Below are positions 24,742 through 33,096 of a stretch of 64,000 nucleotides of DNA, piece after piece; positions within the stretch are counted from its first letter, which is position 1; every line of letters begins with the position of its first letter. Source of the DNA: Streptomyces cyaneochromogenes (lineage in GTDB: Bacteria > Actinomycetota > Actinomycetes > Streptomycetales > Streptomycetaceae); NCBI RefSeq assembly GCF_003963535.1, contig NZ_CP034539.1, forward strand, positions 6,448,001-6,512,000. The letters are read 5' to 3'. The notes beneath the pieces were generated by a model. It saw only the letters and a list, made by a program, of their open reading frames with translations, searched no databases and was not told where the DNA came from. Made by a program: the position numbers and the translations under genes.

Positions 24742-25107
24742 ATGTCGTACGGCTCGAAAGTCCGGGACGCGAAAGTCCGTGACCGCGGTCAGGTCGCCAT
24801 CGAGTACCTCGGGTTCATCCCGATCCTGATCCTCGTCGCCATGGCCGGCGTGCAGGTCGGGCTCATCGCCTACACCGCCCAGCAGGCCGGTACGGCGGCC
24901 AGGGCGGGGGCGCGGGCCGCCTCGCTGGAGGGGAGCGCGCAGGACGGCTGTGTGAACGCGATCAGCGACTGGCTGTCGGTCAGCTGTGTCCCCGCAGAGG
25001 GCGACGACGAGGTCACCGTCACCGCCACCGTCGAGATCCCGTCGATCGTCCCCGGCTGGAACTTCGGCGACGCCCAGAAGACCGCGACCATGCCGCTCGA
25101 CCACTGA
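24742..25107 (+). CDS. TadE-like pseudopilin 2
   Basis: 121 residues. The N-terminus VRDRGQVAIEYLGFIPILIL repeats the prepilin pattern (Gly, then Glu+5, then a hydrophobic helix), and the C-terminal beta part carries two Cys. It overlaps almost end-to-end with the first TadE-like gene (1-nt gap), with AGGAGGA before the ATG. The pair probably arose by duplication and forms a heteromeric minor pilin complex. Confidence 0.82.
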   Translation: MSYGSKVRDAKVRDRGQVAIEYLGFIPILILVAMAGVQVGLIAYTAQQAGTAARAGARAASLEGSAQDGCVNAISDWLSVSCVPAEGDDEVTVTATVEIPSIVPGWNFGDAQKTATMPLDH

Positions 25108-25130
25108 ACGAGGACTGAACGAGGATCCCC

Positions 25131-26468
25131 ATGAGCCTGAGGTCACGCATCAACACCCCCGAGGAGAACGGCAGCCGGGGCGAGGACGGCCACCTGGTCT
25201 CCTCCTACCGGGCCAAGCTCCTGGAGGAGATCGACCTCGCGGAGATGAGCTCGCTGGCCGCGGCCGAGCGCCGGGCCCGGCTGGAGCGGGTGCTCGGGCA
25301 CATCATCAGCCGTGAGGGGCCGGTGCTGTCGACGGTCGAGCGCTCGCAGCTGATCCGCAGGGTCGTCGACGAGGCTCTCGGCCTGGGCATCCTGGAACCG
25401 CTGCTGGAGGACGCGTCGATCACCGAGATCATGGTGAACGGCCCGGACGCGATCTTCGTCGAACGGGCGGGCCGCGTAGAGCAGTTGCCGCTCCGTTTCC
25501 CCTCCCACGACCAGCTGATGCAGACCATCGAGCGCATCGTCTCGACGGTGAACCGGCGGGTGGACGAGTCGAACCCGATGGTGGACGCCCGGCTGCCGTC
25601 CGGCGAGCGCGTGAACGTCATCATCCCGCCCCTGGCGCTGACCGGCGCGACCCTGACGATCCGCCGCTTCCCCCGCTCCTTCACCCTGCACGAGATGACC
25701 GGCCTCGGCTCGCTCGACGAGCCCATGGTGTATCTGCTGGCCGGACTGGTGCAGGCGAAGTCCAACATCATCGTCTCGGGCGCGACGGGCACCGGGAAGA
25801 CGACCCTGCTCAACGCGCTCTCGGGCCTGATCCCCGAGCACGAGCGCATCATCACCATCGAGGACTCGGCCGAACTCCAGCTCCAGCAGGCCCATGTGAT
25901 CCGCCTGGAGTCCCGCCCGCCGAACGTCGAGGGCAAGGGCCAGGTCACCATCCGCGACCTGGTCCGCAACTCGCTGCGCATGCGCCCCGACCGGATCGTC
26001 GTCGGTGAGGTCCGCGGCGGGGAGTCCCTGGACATGCTCCAGGCGATGTCGACCGGCCACGACGGCTCCCTCGCCACCGTGCACGCCAACAGCGCCGAGG
26101 ACGCCCTGATGCGGCTGAAGACCCTCGCGTCCATGTCCGACGTGGCGGTCCCCTTCGAGGCGCTGCACGACCAGATCAACAGCGCGGTGGACGTGATCAT
26201 CCAGCTGACCCGCTTCCCGGACGGCGCCCGCCGGATCACCGAGATCGCGATCCTGGACAGCCACGGGGCGGAGCCGTACCGCCTGGCCACGGTTGCCCGC
26301 TTCCATGCCCAGCCCATGACGCCGGACGGCCGCGTCCACGGCGCCTTCCAGTACTTCCCCCTCCCGCGCCGCACCGCGGACCGCCTCTACTTGGCGAGCC
26401 AGCCGATCCCCCAGGCCTTCGGCGTCGCCCAGTCCCCGCTCGAGCTCGCCACCCGAGAAGCCAGGTAG
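25131..26468 (+). CDS. cpaF: CpaF/TadA secretion ATPase
   Basis: 445 residues, full family length. The N-terminal domain leads to Walker A GATGTGKTTLLNAL (~residues 217-230), the Asp box RIITIEDSAELQL, Walker B RPDRIVVGEVRGGESLDML, and His box GHDGSLATVHANSAEDALMR. It hydrolyses ATP at the cytoplasmic face to drive Flp pilin assembly, possibly also retraction, through TadB/TadC. It is centrally placed in the operon between the TadE-like genes and tadB. Confidence 0.93.
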   Translation: MSLRSRINTPEENGSRGEDGHLVSSYRAKLLEEIDLAEMSSLAAAERRARLERVLGHIISREGPVLSTVERSQLIRRVVDEALGLGILEPLLEDASITEIMVNGPDAIFVERAGRVEQLPLRFPSHDQLMQTIERIVSTVNRRVDESNPMVDARLPSGERVNVIIPPLALTGATLTIRRFPRSFTLHEMTGLGSLDEPMVYLLAGLVQAKSNIIVSGATGTGKTTLLNALSGLIPEHERIITIEDSAELQLQQAHVIRLESRPPNVEGKGQVTIRDLVRNSLRMRPDRIVVGEVRGGESLDMLQAMSTGHDGSLATVHANSAEDALMRLKTLASMSDVAVPFEALHDQINSAVDVIIQLTRFPDGARRITEIAILDSHGAEPYRLATVARFHAQPMTPDGRVHGAFQYFPLPRRTADRLYLASQPIPQAFGVAQSPLELATREAR

Positions 26469-26478
26469 GACCCACCCC

Positions 26479-27426
26479 ATGGACCTCCAGACCCGCATCA
26501 CGCTCACCACCGGCATAGCCCTGCTGGCCTGCGCGCTGGCCGTGGTGGGCGTCCAGGCGTACGCCGCCGGCCGGGCCCGGCGCCAGGCCCTGGTCGACCG
26601 CCTGACGGCCACCGGCCAGATCACCGGGGGCGGGGGCCGCCGACGCCGCTTCGCCGACCTGGACCGCCGACTGCGCCGTACGAAACCGGGCAAGCAGCTC
26701 GAACTGCGGCTGGCGGCGACGGGCCTGGACGTCACCCCGGGCGAGTTCTTCGTCTATATGCTGGTGACGGTGGCCGGCCTGTGGCTGATCGGCCAGGCGA
26801 CCCTCGCGCCCTTCTTCGGCCCGATCGCGGGCCTGCTGGGTATCTGGGCCGCGGTCCAGTTCCTCAACTGGCAGCGCCAGAAGCGCATCGAGAAGTTCAT
26901 CAACCAACTCCCCGAACTGGCCCGCATCCTGGCCAACGCCGCCCACGCGGGCCTGGCCATGCGCACCGCCATCGGCCTCGCCGCGGAGGAACTGGAGGCC
27001 CCGGCGGGCGAGGAACTCGCCAAGGTCTCCAACCAGCTGGCCCTCGGCGCCTCGATGGACGACGCCCTGGGCGAGCTCGCCGAGCGCCTCCCGTCCCGCG
27101 AACTGGTCGTCCTGGTGACCACGCTGGTGCTGTCCAACCGGGCGGGCGGCCAGGTGGTGAGCGCGCTGCGCAACCTCACCGAGACGCTGGAGGAGCGCAA
27201 GGAGACCCGGCGCGAGGTCCGCACCCAGCTCTCCCAGGTGAGCATGACGTCGTACGCGGTCCCGGTGCTGGGCGTGGGGTCGCTGTTCCTGATGAACGGG
27301 GTGAAGGACGGCGCGCTGGACCGCATGACGGGTTCCCCGGTCGGCCAGGCGGCGGTGCTGATCGCGTTCGGGCTGTACGCGGTCGGCTTCATCCTGATCC
27401 GCCGCCTGTCGCGGATCGACGTCTGA
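26479..27426 (+). CDS. tadB: TadB-like inner membrane platform protein
   Basis: 315 residues, T2SSF family. Membrane helices lie at about 5-25, ~95-130 (two) and ~265-310 (two); the cytoplasmic T2SSF domain is ELARILANAAHAGLAMRTAI to LSNRAGGQVVSALRNLTETL. It forms the membrane platform with TadC and couples CpaF rotation to pilin insertion. It lies 10 nt after cpaF and 33 nt before tadC. Confidence 0.88.
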   Translation: MDLQTRITLTTGIALLACALAVVGVQAYAAGRARRQALVDRLTATGQITGGGGRRRRFADLDRRLRRTKPGKQLELRLAATGLDVTPGEFFVYMLVTVAGLWLIGQATLAPFFGPIAGLLGIWAAVQFLNWQRQKRIEKFINQLPELARILANAAHAGLAMRTAIGLAAEELEAPAGEELAKVSNQLALGASMDDALGELAERLPSRELVVLVTTLVLSNRAGGQVVSALRNLTETLEERKETRREVRTQLSQVSMTSYAVPVLGVGSLFLMNGVKDGALDRMTGSPVGQAAVLIAFGLYAVGFILIRRLSRIDV

Positions 27427-27459
27427 GGCGCCGAGGCGCGGGAAGGGAGGACGACGACG

Positions 27460-28362
27460 ATGGGACTGGGACAACTCGGCCTGCTCCTCGCGCTGGTGAC
27501 GGGCCTGAGCGTGTGGGGGATCTTCGCCGGCATCCGCATGTACCGGGCCGACGCGAAACTGCCCAGCGACCTGGCGCTGGCCCTGGAGGTCGGCGCGACC
27601 CGCACCGGCGCCGTGGACTCGCTGATCGACCGCATGGGCATGCGCTACGCCCCCGCCGTGCTGCGCCTGATGGGCCCGAAGCTGGTGGCCAGGTACCGCC
27701 GCAGGATCGACCTCGCGGGCAACCCCGGCGGCCTGACCATCGACCGCTATGCGGCCAGGCGGGCGGTGTACGGCTTCCTCGGCGCGGTCGGCTTCCTGGT
27801 GTTCCTGCTCCGCGGCCAGGTGCTGATGGCCTTGCTGCTGCTGGCGTTCGGCGCCTTCTGGACGGAGGTCGGCATCTGGTCGGCGATCCGCATCAGGAAG
27901 GACGAGATCGAACGCACCCTGCCCGACTTCCTGGACGTCCTGGCGGTCGTGGTGAGCGCGGGCCTCGGCTTCCGCCAGGCCCTCGACCGGGTCGCCTCGA
28001 AGTACGAGGGCCCCTGGGCCGACGAACTCCGCATCACCCTGCGCCAGATGGACCTCGGCATGAGCCGCCGCCAGGCCTTCGCGGAGCTGAGGAGGAGGAA
28101 CGACTCCGAACAGGTGGCGATGTTCGTGACGGCACTGCAGCAGGGGGAGGAGCTCGGCGCGCCGATCGTGGACACGCTGGTGGCGCTCGCGAAGGACATG
28201 CGCCGCACGGACGCCCAGAACGCCCGTAGGAAGGCGGCCCGGGCGGTGCCCAAGGCCACGATGATGATCACGACGTTCATGGTTCCGGCGACGATGATCC
28301 TGCTGGGGGCGGGGCTGTTGCTGGGATCTGGGACGGACTTCGGGTCGCTGACGGGAGAGTAG
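27460..28362 (+). CDS. tadC: TadC-like inner membrane platform protein
   Basis: 300 residues, second T2SSF-type protein. Helices near the N-terminus (LLLALVTGLSVWGIFAGI), in the middle (FLGAVGFLVFLLRGQVLMAL LLLAFGAFW region) and at the C-terminus (MITTFMVPATMILLGAGLLL) flank a cytoplasmic domain with LDVLAVVVSAGLGFRQALDR. A GAGG ribosome site precedes the ATG. Partner of TadB. Confidence 0.88.
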   Translation: MGLGQLGLLLALVTGLSVWGIFAGIRMYRADAKLPSDLALALEVGATRTGAVDSLIDRMGMRYAPAVLRLMGPKLVARYRRRIDLAGNPGGLTIDRYAARRAVYGFLGAVGFLVFLLRGQVLMALLLLAFGAFWTEVGIWSAIRIRKDEIERTLPDFLDVLAVVVSAGLGFRQALDRVASKYEGPWADELRITLRQMDLGMSRRQAFAELRRRNDSEQVAMFVTALQQGEELGAPIVDTLVALAKDMRRTDAQNARRKAARAVPKATMMITTFMVPATMILLGAGLLLGSGTDFGSLTGE

Positions 28363-28401
28363 TCGTTGACGGGGGGAGGGATCAGGGGAGGGGAGGGCTG
28401 T

Positions 28402-30126
28402 ATGGCAGGAATGCCGGTGTGGATGGGAACGGCGACGGCGCCTTCGCCGGGGACGGGTCTGTCGAGGGCGGCGAGCCTCGCGTTCGGGCTGCGCCGCCGC
28501 TGGACGTCCCGGGCGGCGAGCGAGGAGACGGAGCGGTCGTCGGCGATCACCCTCCAGATAAACGCCCTCCAGGCGCTGTGCCGCCAGGTCTTCGGCTTCC
28601 GGCTCGCCATGATCGCGCTCGCCGCGCCCGGCGCCCTGCTCAACGCGGCACCGGGCCTCGCCACCCGCCTGGTGGGTGCCTCGGTGGTGGTCACGTTCAT
28701 GGGCTCCTACGTCCTGTTCCGCGACTGGGAACGCTTCGGCCCCCTCCTCCTGCGCCACCCCACCCTCCTGGCGGCGGACACCCTCTGCACCTCCCTGCTC
28801 CTCGTCTCCGCGGGCCCGGACACCACGCCGGCCTACGTCAGCGTCTGCACCCCACTGCTCGCCGGCATCGTCTACGGCTACCGGGGCGCGGCGGTGTTCG
28901 CCAGCGCGCAGTCCCTGATCCTGCTCCTTGCCTACGCGATCGACGCCGAGGCGCAGGCGGGCAGCGGCCTGGCGGAGAAGCTCCTCCTCCCGGGCCTCTG
29001 CGTCATCACGGGCGCCCTCGGCTCGTCCCTGCGCAACCTCATGCTCCGCTTCGGCACGGCCACCCAGGCCCTCACGACGATCCAGGCCCGCCTGGCGGTC
29101 ACGGAAGCGGTGAGCGCGGAACGGGCCCGGCTGGCCCGCGAGATGCACGACTCGGTGGCGAAGACGCTGCATGGCGTGGCGCTGGCGGCGGAGGGGCTGG
29201 CGATTTCGGCGGGGGCGGGGCTGGGGAGTGGGGGGCTGTCCGGGGTGGGCTCGTCCCGTGTGGGTCCGTCGTCGGGTGTGGATCTGTCGGGCGTGCGCTC
29301 GTCGCGCGGGGACCTATCTGGCGTGGACCCGTCGCCGGGTGTGGGCTCGGCGGGTGTGGATCCGACGGGCGTGGGTTCGTCCGGCGTGGGCTTGGCCGGC
29401 GTGGGCGCGTCCGGCGTGGACCGGTCCGGCGGCGACCGGTCCGGTGTGGGCTCGCCCGTCATGGACTCGTCCCGCACGGACTCGTCCCGCACGGGCTCAT
29501 CCGGAATGGACGCGTTCCGGATCCGGCAACAGGCGCAGCTGGTCGCCCGCGCGGCCCGGCGGGCAGCGGCCGAGTCCCGGGAGCTGCTGGCGGACCTGCG
29601 CCGCGAGTCCGACCCGGATCACGCGACGGACATCGCGCCTGAACTGGCGGCCCGCACCGAGGCCTTCACCACCCGCACCGGTCTGCGCGCCACGTACCAC
29701 GCCACGGGCGAGGCCCCTTTGCCCGCCGTCCCGCCGGCCGTGGCCCGCCACCTCCTCACCATCACCGAGGAGGCCATGGAGAACGCCCACCGCCACGCGA
29801 AGGCGACCTGTGTCGACGTACGGGCGGGCGTGGAGGCGGACGTGCTCCGCCTGACCGTCCAGGACGACGGCGGGGGCCTCCCCGCCGGCACGACCGTCGA
29901 ACACCTCCGCCGGACGGGCCACTTCGGCCTGCTGGGCATGACGGAAAGAGCGGCCTCGATAGGAGCCCGCATCCACATCGGCAAGGGCAGGCAGGCGCGC
30001 GGCACGGAGGTCCGCCTGGAACTCCCGCTGGCGGCCCTGACGACGACGAGAACGACGAGGACTACGAGGACCGCAAGGACCACGAGGACCACGAGGACCA
30101 CAAGGACGACAGGGGCGACCCCATGA
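28402..30126 (+). CDS. membrane sensor histidine kinase (NarL/HisKA_3 type) with a repeat insertion
   Basis: 574 residues from ATG at 28402, after a GGGGAGGGGAGGG stretch (a TTG at 28366 is possible). Five or six helices form the N-terminal sensor (~residues 60-215). The HisKA_3 H-box is AREMHDSVAKTLHGVAL (His ~249). Residues ~270-368 are a repeat of about 18 units of xSGVG/D type, inserted between the two dimerisation helices. ATPase motifs ITEEAMENAHRHA, DDGGGLP and GLLGM follow. The tail is a Thr-Thr-Arg repeat. The stop overlaps the response regulator ATG. Its place in the tad locus suggests pilus control. Confidence 0.85.
   Translation: MAGMPVWMGTATAPSPGTGLSRAASLAFGLRRRWTSRAASEETERSSAITLQINALQALCRQVFGFRLAMIALAAPGALLNAAPGLATRLVGASVVVTFMGSYVLFRDWERFGPLLLRHPTLLAADTLCTSLLLVSAGPDTTPAYVSVCTPLLAGIVYGYRGAAVFASAQSLILLLAYAIDAEAQAGSGLAEKLLLPGLCVITGALGSSLRNLMLRFGTATQALTTIQARLAVTEAVSAERARLAREMHDSVAKTLHGVALAAEGLAISAGAGLGSGGLSGVGSSRVGPSSGVDLSGVRSSRGDLSGVDPSPGVGSAGVDPTGVGSSGVGLAGVGASGVDRSGGDRSGVGSPVMDSSRTDSSRTGSSGMDAFRIRQQAQLVARAARRAAAESRELLADLRRESDPDHATDIAPELAARTEAFTTRTGLRATYHATGEAPLPAVPPAVARHLLTITEEAMENAHRHAKATCVDVRAGVEADVLRLTVQDDGGGLPAGTTVEHLRRTGHFGLLGMTERAASIGARIHIGKGRQARGTEVRLELPLAALTTTRTTRTTRTARTTRTTRTTRTTGATP
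29209..29506 (+). repeat. 15-bp coding minisatellite in the kinase gene
   Basis: Roughly 18 imperfect 15-nt units, typified by GTGGGCTCGTCCGGC, encode pentapeptides such as SGVGS, SGVDR, AGVGA and SRTDS. Occasional 18-nt units occur, so the frame is kept. The array begins ~20 codons after the phosphoacceptor His. Confidence 0.85.
30035..30117 (+). repeat. 9-nt repeat encoding a Thr-Thr-Arg tail
   Basis: About nine copies of a 9-nt unit (ACCACGAGG-like) at the 3' end of the kinase gene encode TTRTTRTTR-type sequence, giving a strongly basic C-terminal tail after the ATPase domain. It ends just before the 4-nt overlap with the response regulator. Confidence 0.8.
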
Positions 30127-30875
30127 CCGAGCGGAAGCCGGCCCCCGCCACCGAGCCTCTCCGACTGGTGGTGGCCGACGACAACCCGGTGGTCCGCGCC
30201 GGCCTGACGGCCCTCCTCTCCACTCACGCGGACATAACCGTCGTGGCCGAGGCGACGAACGGCCACGAGGCCCACGAGGCGGCCCGCCGCCACCACCCCG
30301 ACGCGATCCTCCTGGACGTCCGCATGCCGGGCATGGACGGCATCACGGCACTCCCGCATCTCGTGCGCATCGCCCCGGTGCTGATGCTGACCTACAGCCG
30401 CGAGTCGGAGACGGTCCGCGAGGCCCTGCGCCGAGGGGCGGCCGGGTACCTGGTCCACGGTGAGTTCACGACGGACGAACTGGTGGAGGCCGTACGGGAC
30501 ATCAAGCGAGGTCGGCCGCCTCGACTCACGCCTACGGCGGCAGCTGCGGCAGCGGCGTCGCTCGCGGAAGCAAATCCTCAACTAGTAACTCCTACGGGCA
30601 ATTCCCCGGAACTCCTTTCGCAAGTGCAACCAGATGTGGGACAGTCGTCGTCGTACCGTTCGCGGTTCCAGCTGAGCAGGAGGGAGGCGGAGATCATGGA
30701 CCTCATCGCATCGGGCATGAACAACCAGCAGATCGCCGCCACCTGCTTCATCAGCGAGAAGACGGTCAAGAACCACATCAACCGCATCTTCGCCAAACTC
30801 CACAGCACCAGCCGGGCGGAAGCCGCCGCCAAGTGGCTGGGCACCGCCCCGGGTTCACACCCAGGACGGAGCTGA
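30123..30875 (+). CDS. NarL/LuxR-type response regulator
   Basis: 250 residues. The receiver has VVADDNPVVRAGL, phosphoacceptor Asp in AILLDVRMPGMDG (~residue 66), and a switch Ser/Thr and Lys region that is altered (LTYSRES, then HGEFTTDEL; the usual late Lys is not evident). The C-terminal HTH is LSRREAEIMDLIASGMNNQQ with EKTVKNHINRIFAKLH. The linker (nt ~30560-30640) uses AT-ending codons unlike the rest of the gene. Coupled to the kinase by ATGA overlap. Probable target: the flp promoter 160 nt downstream and the tad operon. Confidence 0.88.
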   Translation: MTERKPAPATEPLRLVVADDNPVVRAGLTALLSTHADITVVAEATNGHEAHEAARRHHPDAILLDVRMPGMDGITALPHLVRIAPVLMLTYSRESETVREALRRGAAGYLVHGEFTTDELVEAVRDIKRGRPPRLTPTAAAAAAASLAEANPQLVTPTGNSPELLSQVQPDVGQSSSYRSRFQLSRREAEIMDLIASGMNNQQIAATCFISEKTVKNHINRIFAKLHSTSRAEAAAKWLGTAPGSHPGRS

Positions 30876-30929
30876 CCGGCGATGACACAGCGATGGTTTT
30901 CGGCCTGGGCCCGGAATTGGGCCCTGGGA

Positions 30930-31025
30930 CCCTCTGGTGTTTCGGGTAATCCCGCTTACTTTTCTCGCAGGACTTGTCACCACACTTGCGAGCCAAGCGC
31001 TCTACGACCGCCGGACACCAGAGGG
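30930..31025 (+). promoter_or_regulatory. long-range inverted repeat covering the flp ribosome binding site
   Basis: CCCTCTGGTGT (30930-30940) is perfectly complementary to ACACCAGAGGG (31015-31025). The right arm contains AGAGGG, the Shine-Dalgarno of the pilin gene whose ATG is at 31033. If transcription starts upstream of 30930, the mRNA could fold with a 74-nt loop and hide the ribosome site. Confidence 0.6.
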
Positions 31026-31032
31026 GTACACC

Positions 31033-31227
31033 ATGAGCAACTGGATCAACACCACCATCACATACCTCCGCTCGCGTGCTGCTCACAACGACAAGGGGCA
31101 GACGGCGGTGGAGTATCTGGGGATCATCGCCGTGGTGGTGGCGATCGTGTTGGCCATCACGGGGACCGACATCGGGCAGACGATCTACGACGCGATTGTG
31201 GAGCAGATCGACGAGCTCACCGGATGA
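31033..31227 (+). CDS. flp: Flp-type major pilin
   Basis: 64 residues. The leader SRAAHNDKGQ ends in Gly, and the mature protein would begin QTAVEYLGIIAVVVAIVLAI, with Glu at +5 and Tyr at +6 as in Flp pilins. The whole molecule is a basic leader plus one long helix. It is the structural subunit of the tad pilus. It has its own 157-nt upstream region and a GAGGGG ribosome site inside an inverted repeat. Its stop overlaps the next ATG. A TadV-type peptidase must come from elsewhere. Confidence 0.9.
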   Translation: MSNWINTTITYLRSRAAHNDKGQTAVEYLGIIAVVVAIVLAITGTDIGQTIYDAIVEQIDELTG

Positions 31228-31823
31228 TCAGCCGCCGCACGTCCGGCGACGCAGGGCAGGCCTTTCCCATCTACATCACGGTGGTGGGGGGCCTGCTCTT
31301 TCTCGCGTTCGCGTATCTGGCGGTCGGCCAGGCCGCGGCAAACCGGAACGGCGCCCAGACGGCAGCGGACGCGGCAGCGCTCGCGGCGGCCCTGGACACC
31401 CGGGACAAGCTCACGGACGAGTGGGTGGAGCACGTGCTCGACCCGACGAAGTGGCAGGACATCTTCGACGGCGAGGGCGTGGTGTTCGACGGCTGCGGGC
31501 GCGCGCGGCAACTGGCGGCGCAGAACGACGCCAGGGCGGAATGCGAGTCGACGCTCGGCCTGCCTCCGGGCTACCAGGTCGATGTCGAGACCACGGAGCC
31601 TGTCGGTGACTCCATCGTGCCCGGCACGGAGGACATGCGCTCGACGGCGACCGCCACCGCTGTGATCGAACCGCTCTGCGAGTTCGAACTCCCGGGGGAG
31701 GATGCCGGGGACGACGTACTGCCGGAGCTCGCCTGCAAGGACAGGAGCTGGACCCTGGACCCGGACGATCTCGACGATCTTCCGGGGCCCGAGGACCTCT
31801 TCCATGTCCATCTGGCCGACTGA
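31224..31823 (+). CDS. TadG/TadE-like pilus-associated protein
   Basis: 199 residues. SGDAGQAFPIYITVVGGLLF begins a prepilin-like hydrophobic helix (residues ~10-35), followed by ANRNGAQTAADAAALAAALD, the conserved alanine-rich segment of TadG-like proteins. The soluble part is acidic with four Cys. Translationally coupled to flp. It probably caps or anchors the pilus at the membrane. It is shorter than TadG proteins that carry a VWA domain, which is absent here. Confidence 0.82.
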   Translation: MISRRTSGDAGQAFPIYITVVGGLLFLAFAYLAVGQAAANRNGAQTAADAAALAAALDTRDKLTDEWVEHVLDPTKWQDIFDGEGVVFDGCGRARQLAAQNDARAECESTLGLPPGYQVDVETTEPVGDSIVPGTEDMRSTATATAVIEPLCEFELPGEDAGDDVLPELACKDRSWTLDPDDLDDLPGPEDLFHVHLAD

Positions 31824-31857
31824 CAAGTGATCGACGAGTGACGAGGGAAGCAGAGGC

Positions 31858-32436
31858 ATGAGCATTCGGTTCACCACGAAGGCCCAGAGGGGGATGGTCG
31901 CGCTGACCGTTGCGGCTGGACTGGCCCTCGGTGTGGCCGGCTGCGGTAGCGGAGGCGATGACGACAAGAAGCCGGAGGCATCGGCTCCCGCTTCCACGAA
32001 CAGGGGGTCCGACCCGAGTGCTCAGGAAGGAACGGACCAGCCGCTGGCCGAACTCAAGGGTGAGGACGGACTGATCCTCCAGATCACCTCTGCGCAGCGT
32101 GACTCGGGTGGTTTCGTCACCGTGAGCGGTGAGCTGAAGAACGACGGAGACGAGGCGGCTCGCGTGTCCGCGCGCACGTCGGGCGACGAGACCGAGATCA
32201 TCAGGCACGGGACATCGTTCGGCGGAGCGACGCTCGTCGACTCGGAGAGCAAGAAGCGCTACTACGTGCTGCGTGACACCGATGGCCGCCCCTTGACGAC
32301 GACGGGCATGCCGCGGATCAAGCCCGGCGACTCGATCCCGGTCTTCATGCAGTTCCCGTCCCCGCCTTCGAACACGGCCGAAGTCAGTTTCCAGCTCCCG
32401 ACCTTCGCCGCCGCCACCATCCAGATCTCCGGATGA
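31858..32436 (+). CDS. lipoprotein of the tad locus (DUF4352-like)
   Basis: 192 residues. The signal peptide ends in a lipobox, LGVAGC, giving a lipid-anchored mature protein starting CGSGGDDDKK. A Ser/Pro-rich linker leads to an Ig-like beta domain (LILQITSAQRDSGGFVTVSG to VSFQLPTFAAATIQISG) like those of DUF4352 proteins. Its stop overlaps the next start. It may bind or anchor the pilus at the outer face of the membrane; that is inference. Confidence 0.75.
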   Translation: MSIRFTTKAQRGMVALTVAAGLALGVAGCGSGGDDDKKPEASAPASTNRGSDPSAQEGTDQPLAELKGEDGLILQITSAQRDSGGFVTVSGELKNDGDEAARVSARTSGDETEIIRHGTSFGGATLVDSESKKRYYVLRDTDGRPLTTTGMPRIKPGDSIPVFMQFPSPPSNTAEVSFQLPTFAAATIQISG

Positions 32437-33074
32437 GGCCCCCGATGACCCGCACCCCCCGCCTCCCCCTGACCCTCACCGCCGCAACCCTCATGGTCGC
32501 CGCCAACATCCTCGGCGCCACCACGGCCGACGCGGCCGACGACCCCAGCGTCCCGCCCGGTACCGCGGCGACGGCCGCCGCCCCCGTCGAGGTGGACGCC
32601 AACGACCCCGACCTCAAGCTCCCGGAGGGCGCGACGCTCGCCGAGGCCAAGGTGCTGGACATCAAACAGGTGGTCGAGGACCAGGCCGGTGAGGAACGCC
32701 GGGAGGACACCAACACGGACGTGAAGTTCGCGCTCCAGGCGGAGGTCCTGTTCCCCAAGGACAGCGCGAAGCTGACCGGCGAGGCGAAGGCCCGTATCTC
32801 GTCCATCGCCGAGGAGATCAAGACCCAGAACGCCACCCGGATCCGCGTCTTCGGCTTCACCGACAACCTGGGCTCCTCGGCCCACGGCGACGTCCTGTCC
32901 CGCAAGCGCGCGAACGCCGTACAGGGCGTCCTGGAGTCGGAGCTGAACGACTCCACGATCACCTACGAGGTACGGGGCTACGGCGAGCAGTACCCGATCT
33001 CCTCCAACGACACGGAGTCAGGCCGCAAGAAGAACCGAAGGGTGGAGGTGTCGTTCCCCCGCTCGGACAACTGA
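32433..33074 (+). CDS. exported OmpA-domain protein
   Basis: 213 residues (ATG at 32433 overlapping the previous stop; ATG at 32445 also possible). A signal peptide ends near TTADAAD. The C-terminal OmpA/MotB domain (~95-213) shows VLFPKDSAKLTGEAKARISS, GFTDNLGSSAHGDVLSRKRA and GYGEQYPISSNDTESGRKKN with RRVEV, the peptidoglycan-binding set. In a monoderm it should bind wall peptidoglycan and so could tether the pilus. Last gene of the locus, 22 nt from the convergent DUF192 gene. Confidence 0.82.
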   Translation: MRPPMTRTPRLPLTLTAATLMVAANILGATTADAADDPSVPPGTAATAAAPVEVDANDPDLKLPEGATLAEAKVLDIKQVVEDQAGEERREDTNTDVKFALQAEVLFPKDSAKLTGEAKARISSIAEEIKTQNATRIRVFGFTDNLGSSAHGDVLSRKRANAVQGVLESELNDSTITYEVRGYGEQYPISSNDTESGRKKNRRVEVSFPRSDN

Positions 33075-33096
33075 CCTCACCTCACCCCGCCTCACC

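Noticed and set aside
28932..29492. Minus-strand open frame of TPD/EPT repeats opposite the kinase
   Set aside because: It is the mirror of the 15-bp minisatellite in the real kinase gene and has no start signal or domain.
32433..33074. OmpA-domain gene as a sign of an outer membrane or diderm contamination
   Set aside because: Codon use matches neighbours, and OmpA/MotB domains also bind peptidoglycan in monoderms. It overlaps the tad-locus lipoprotein gene.
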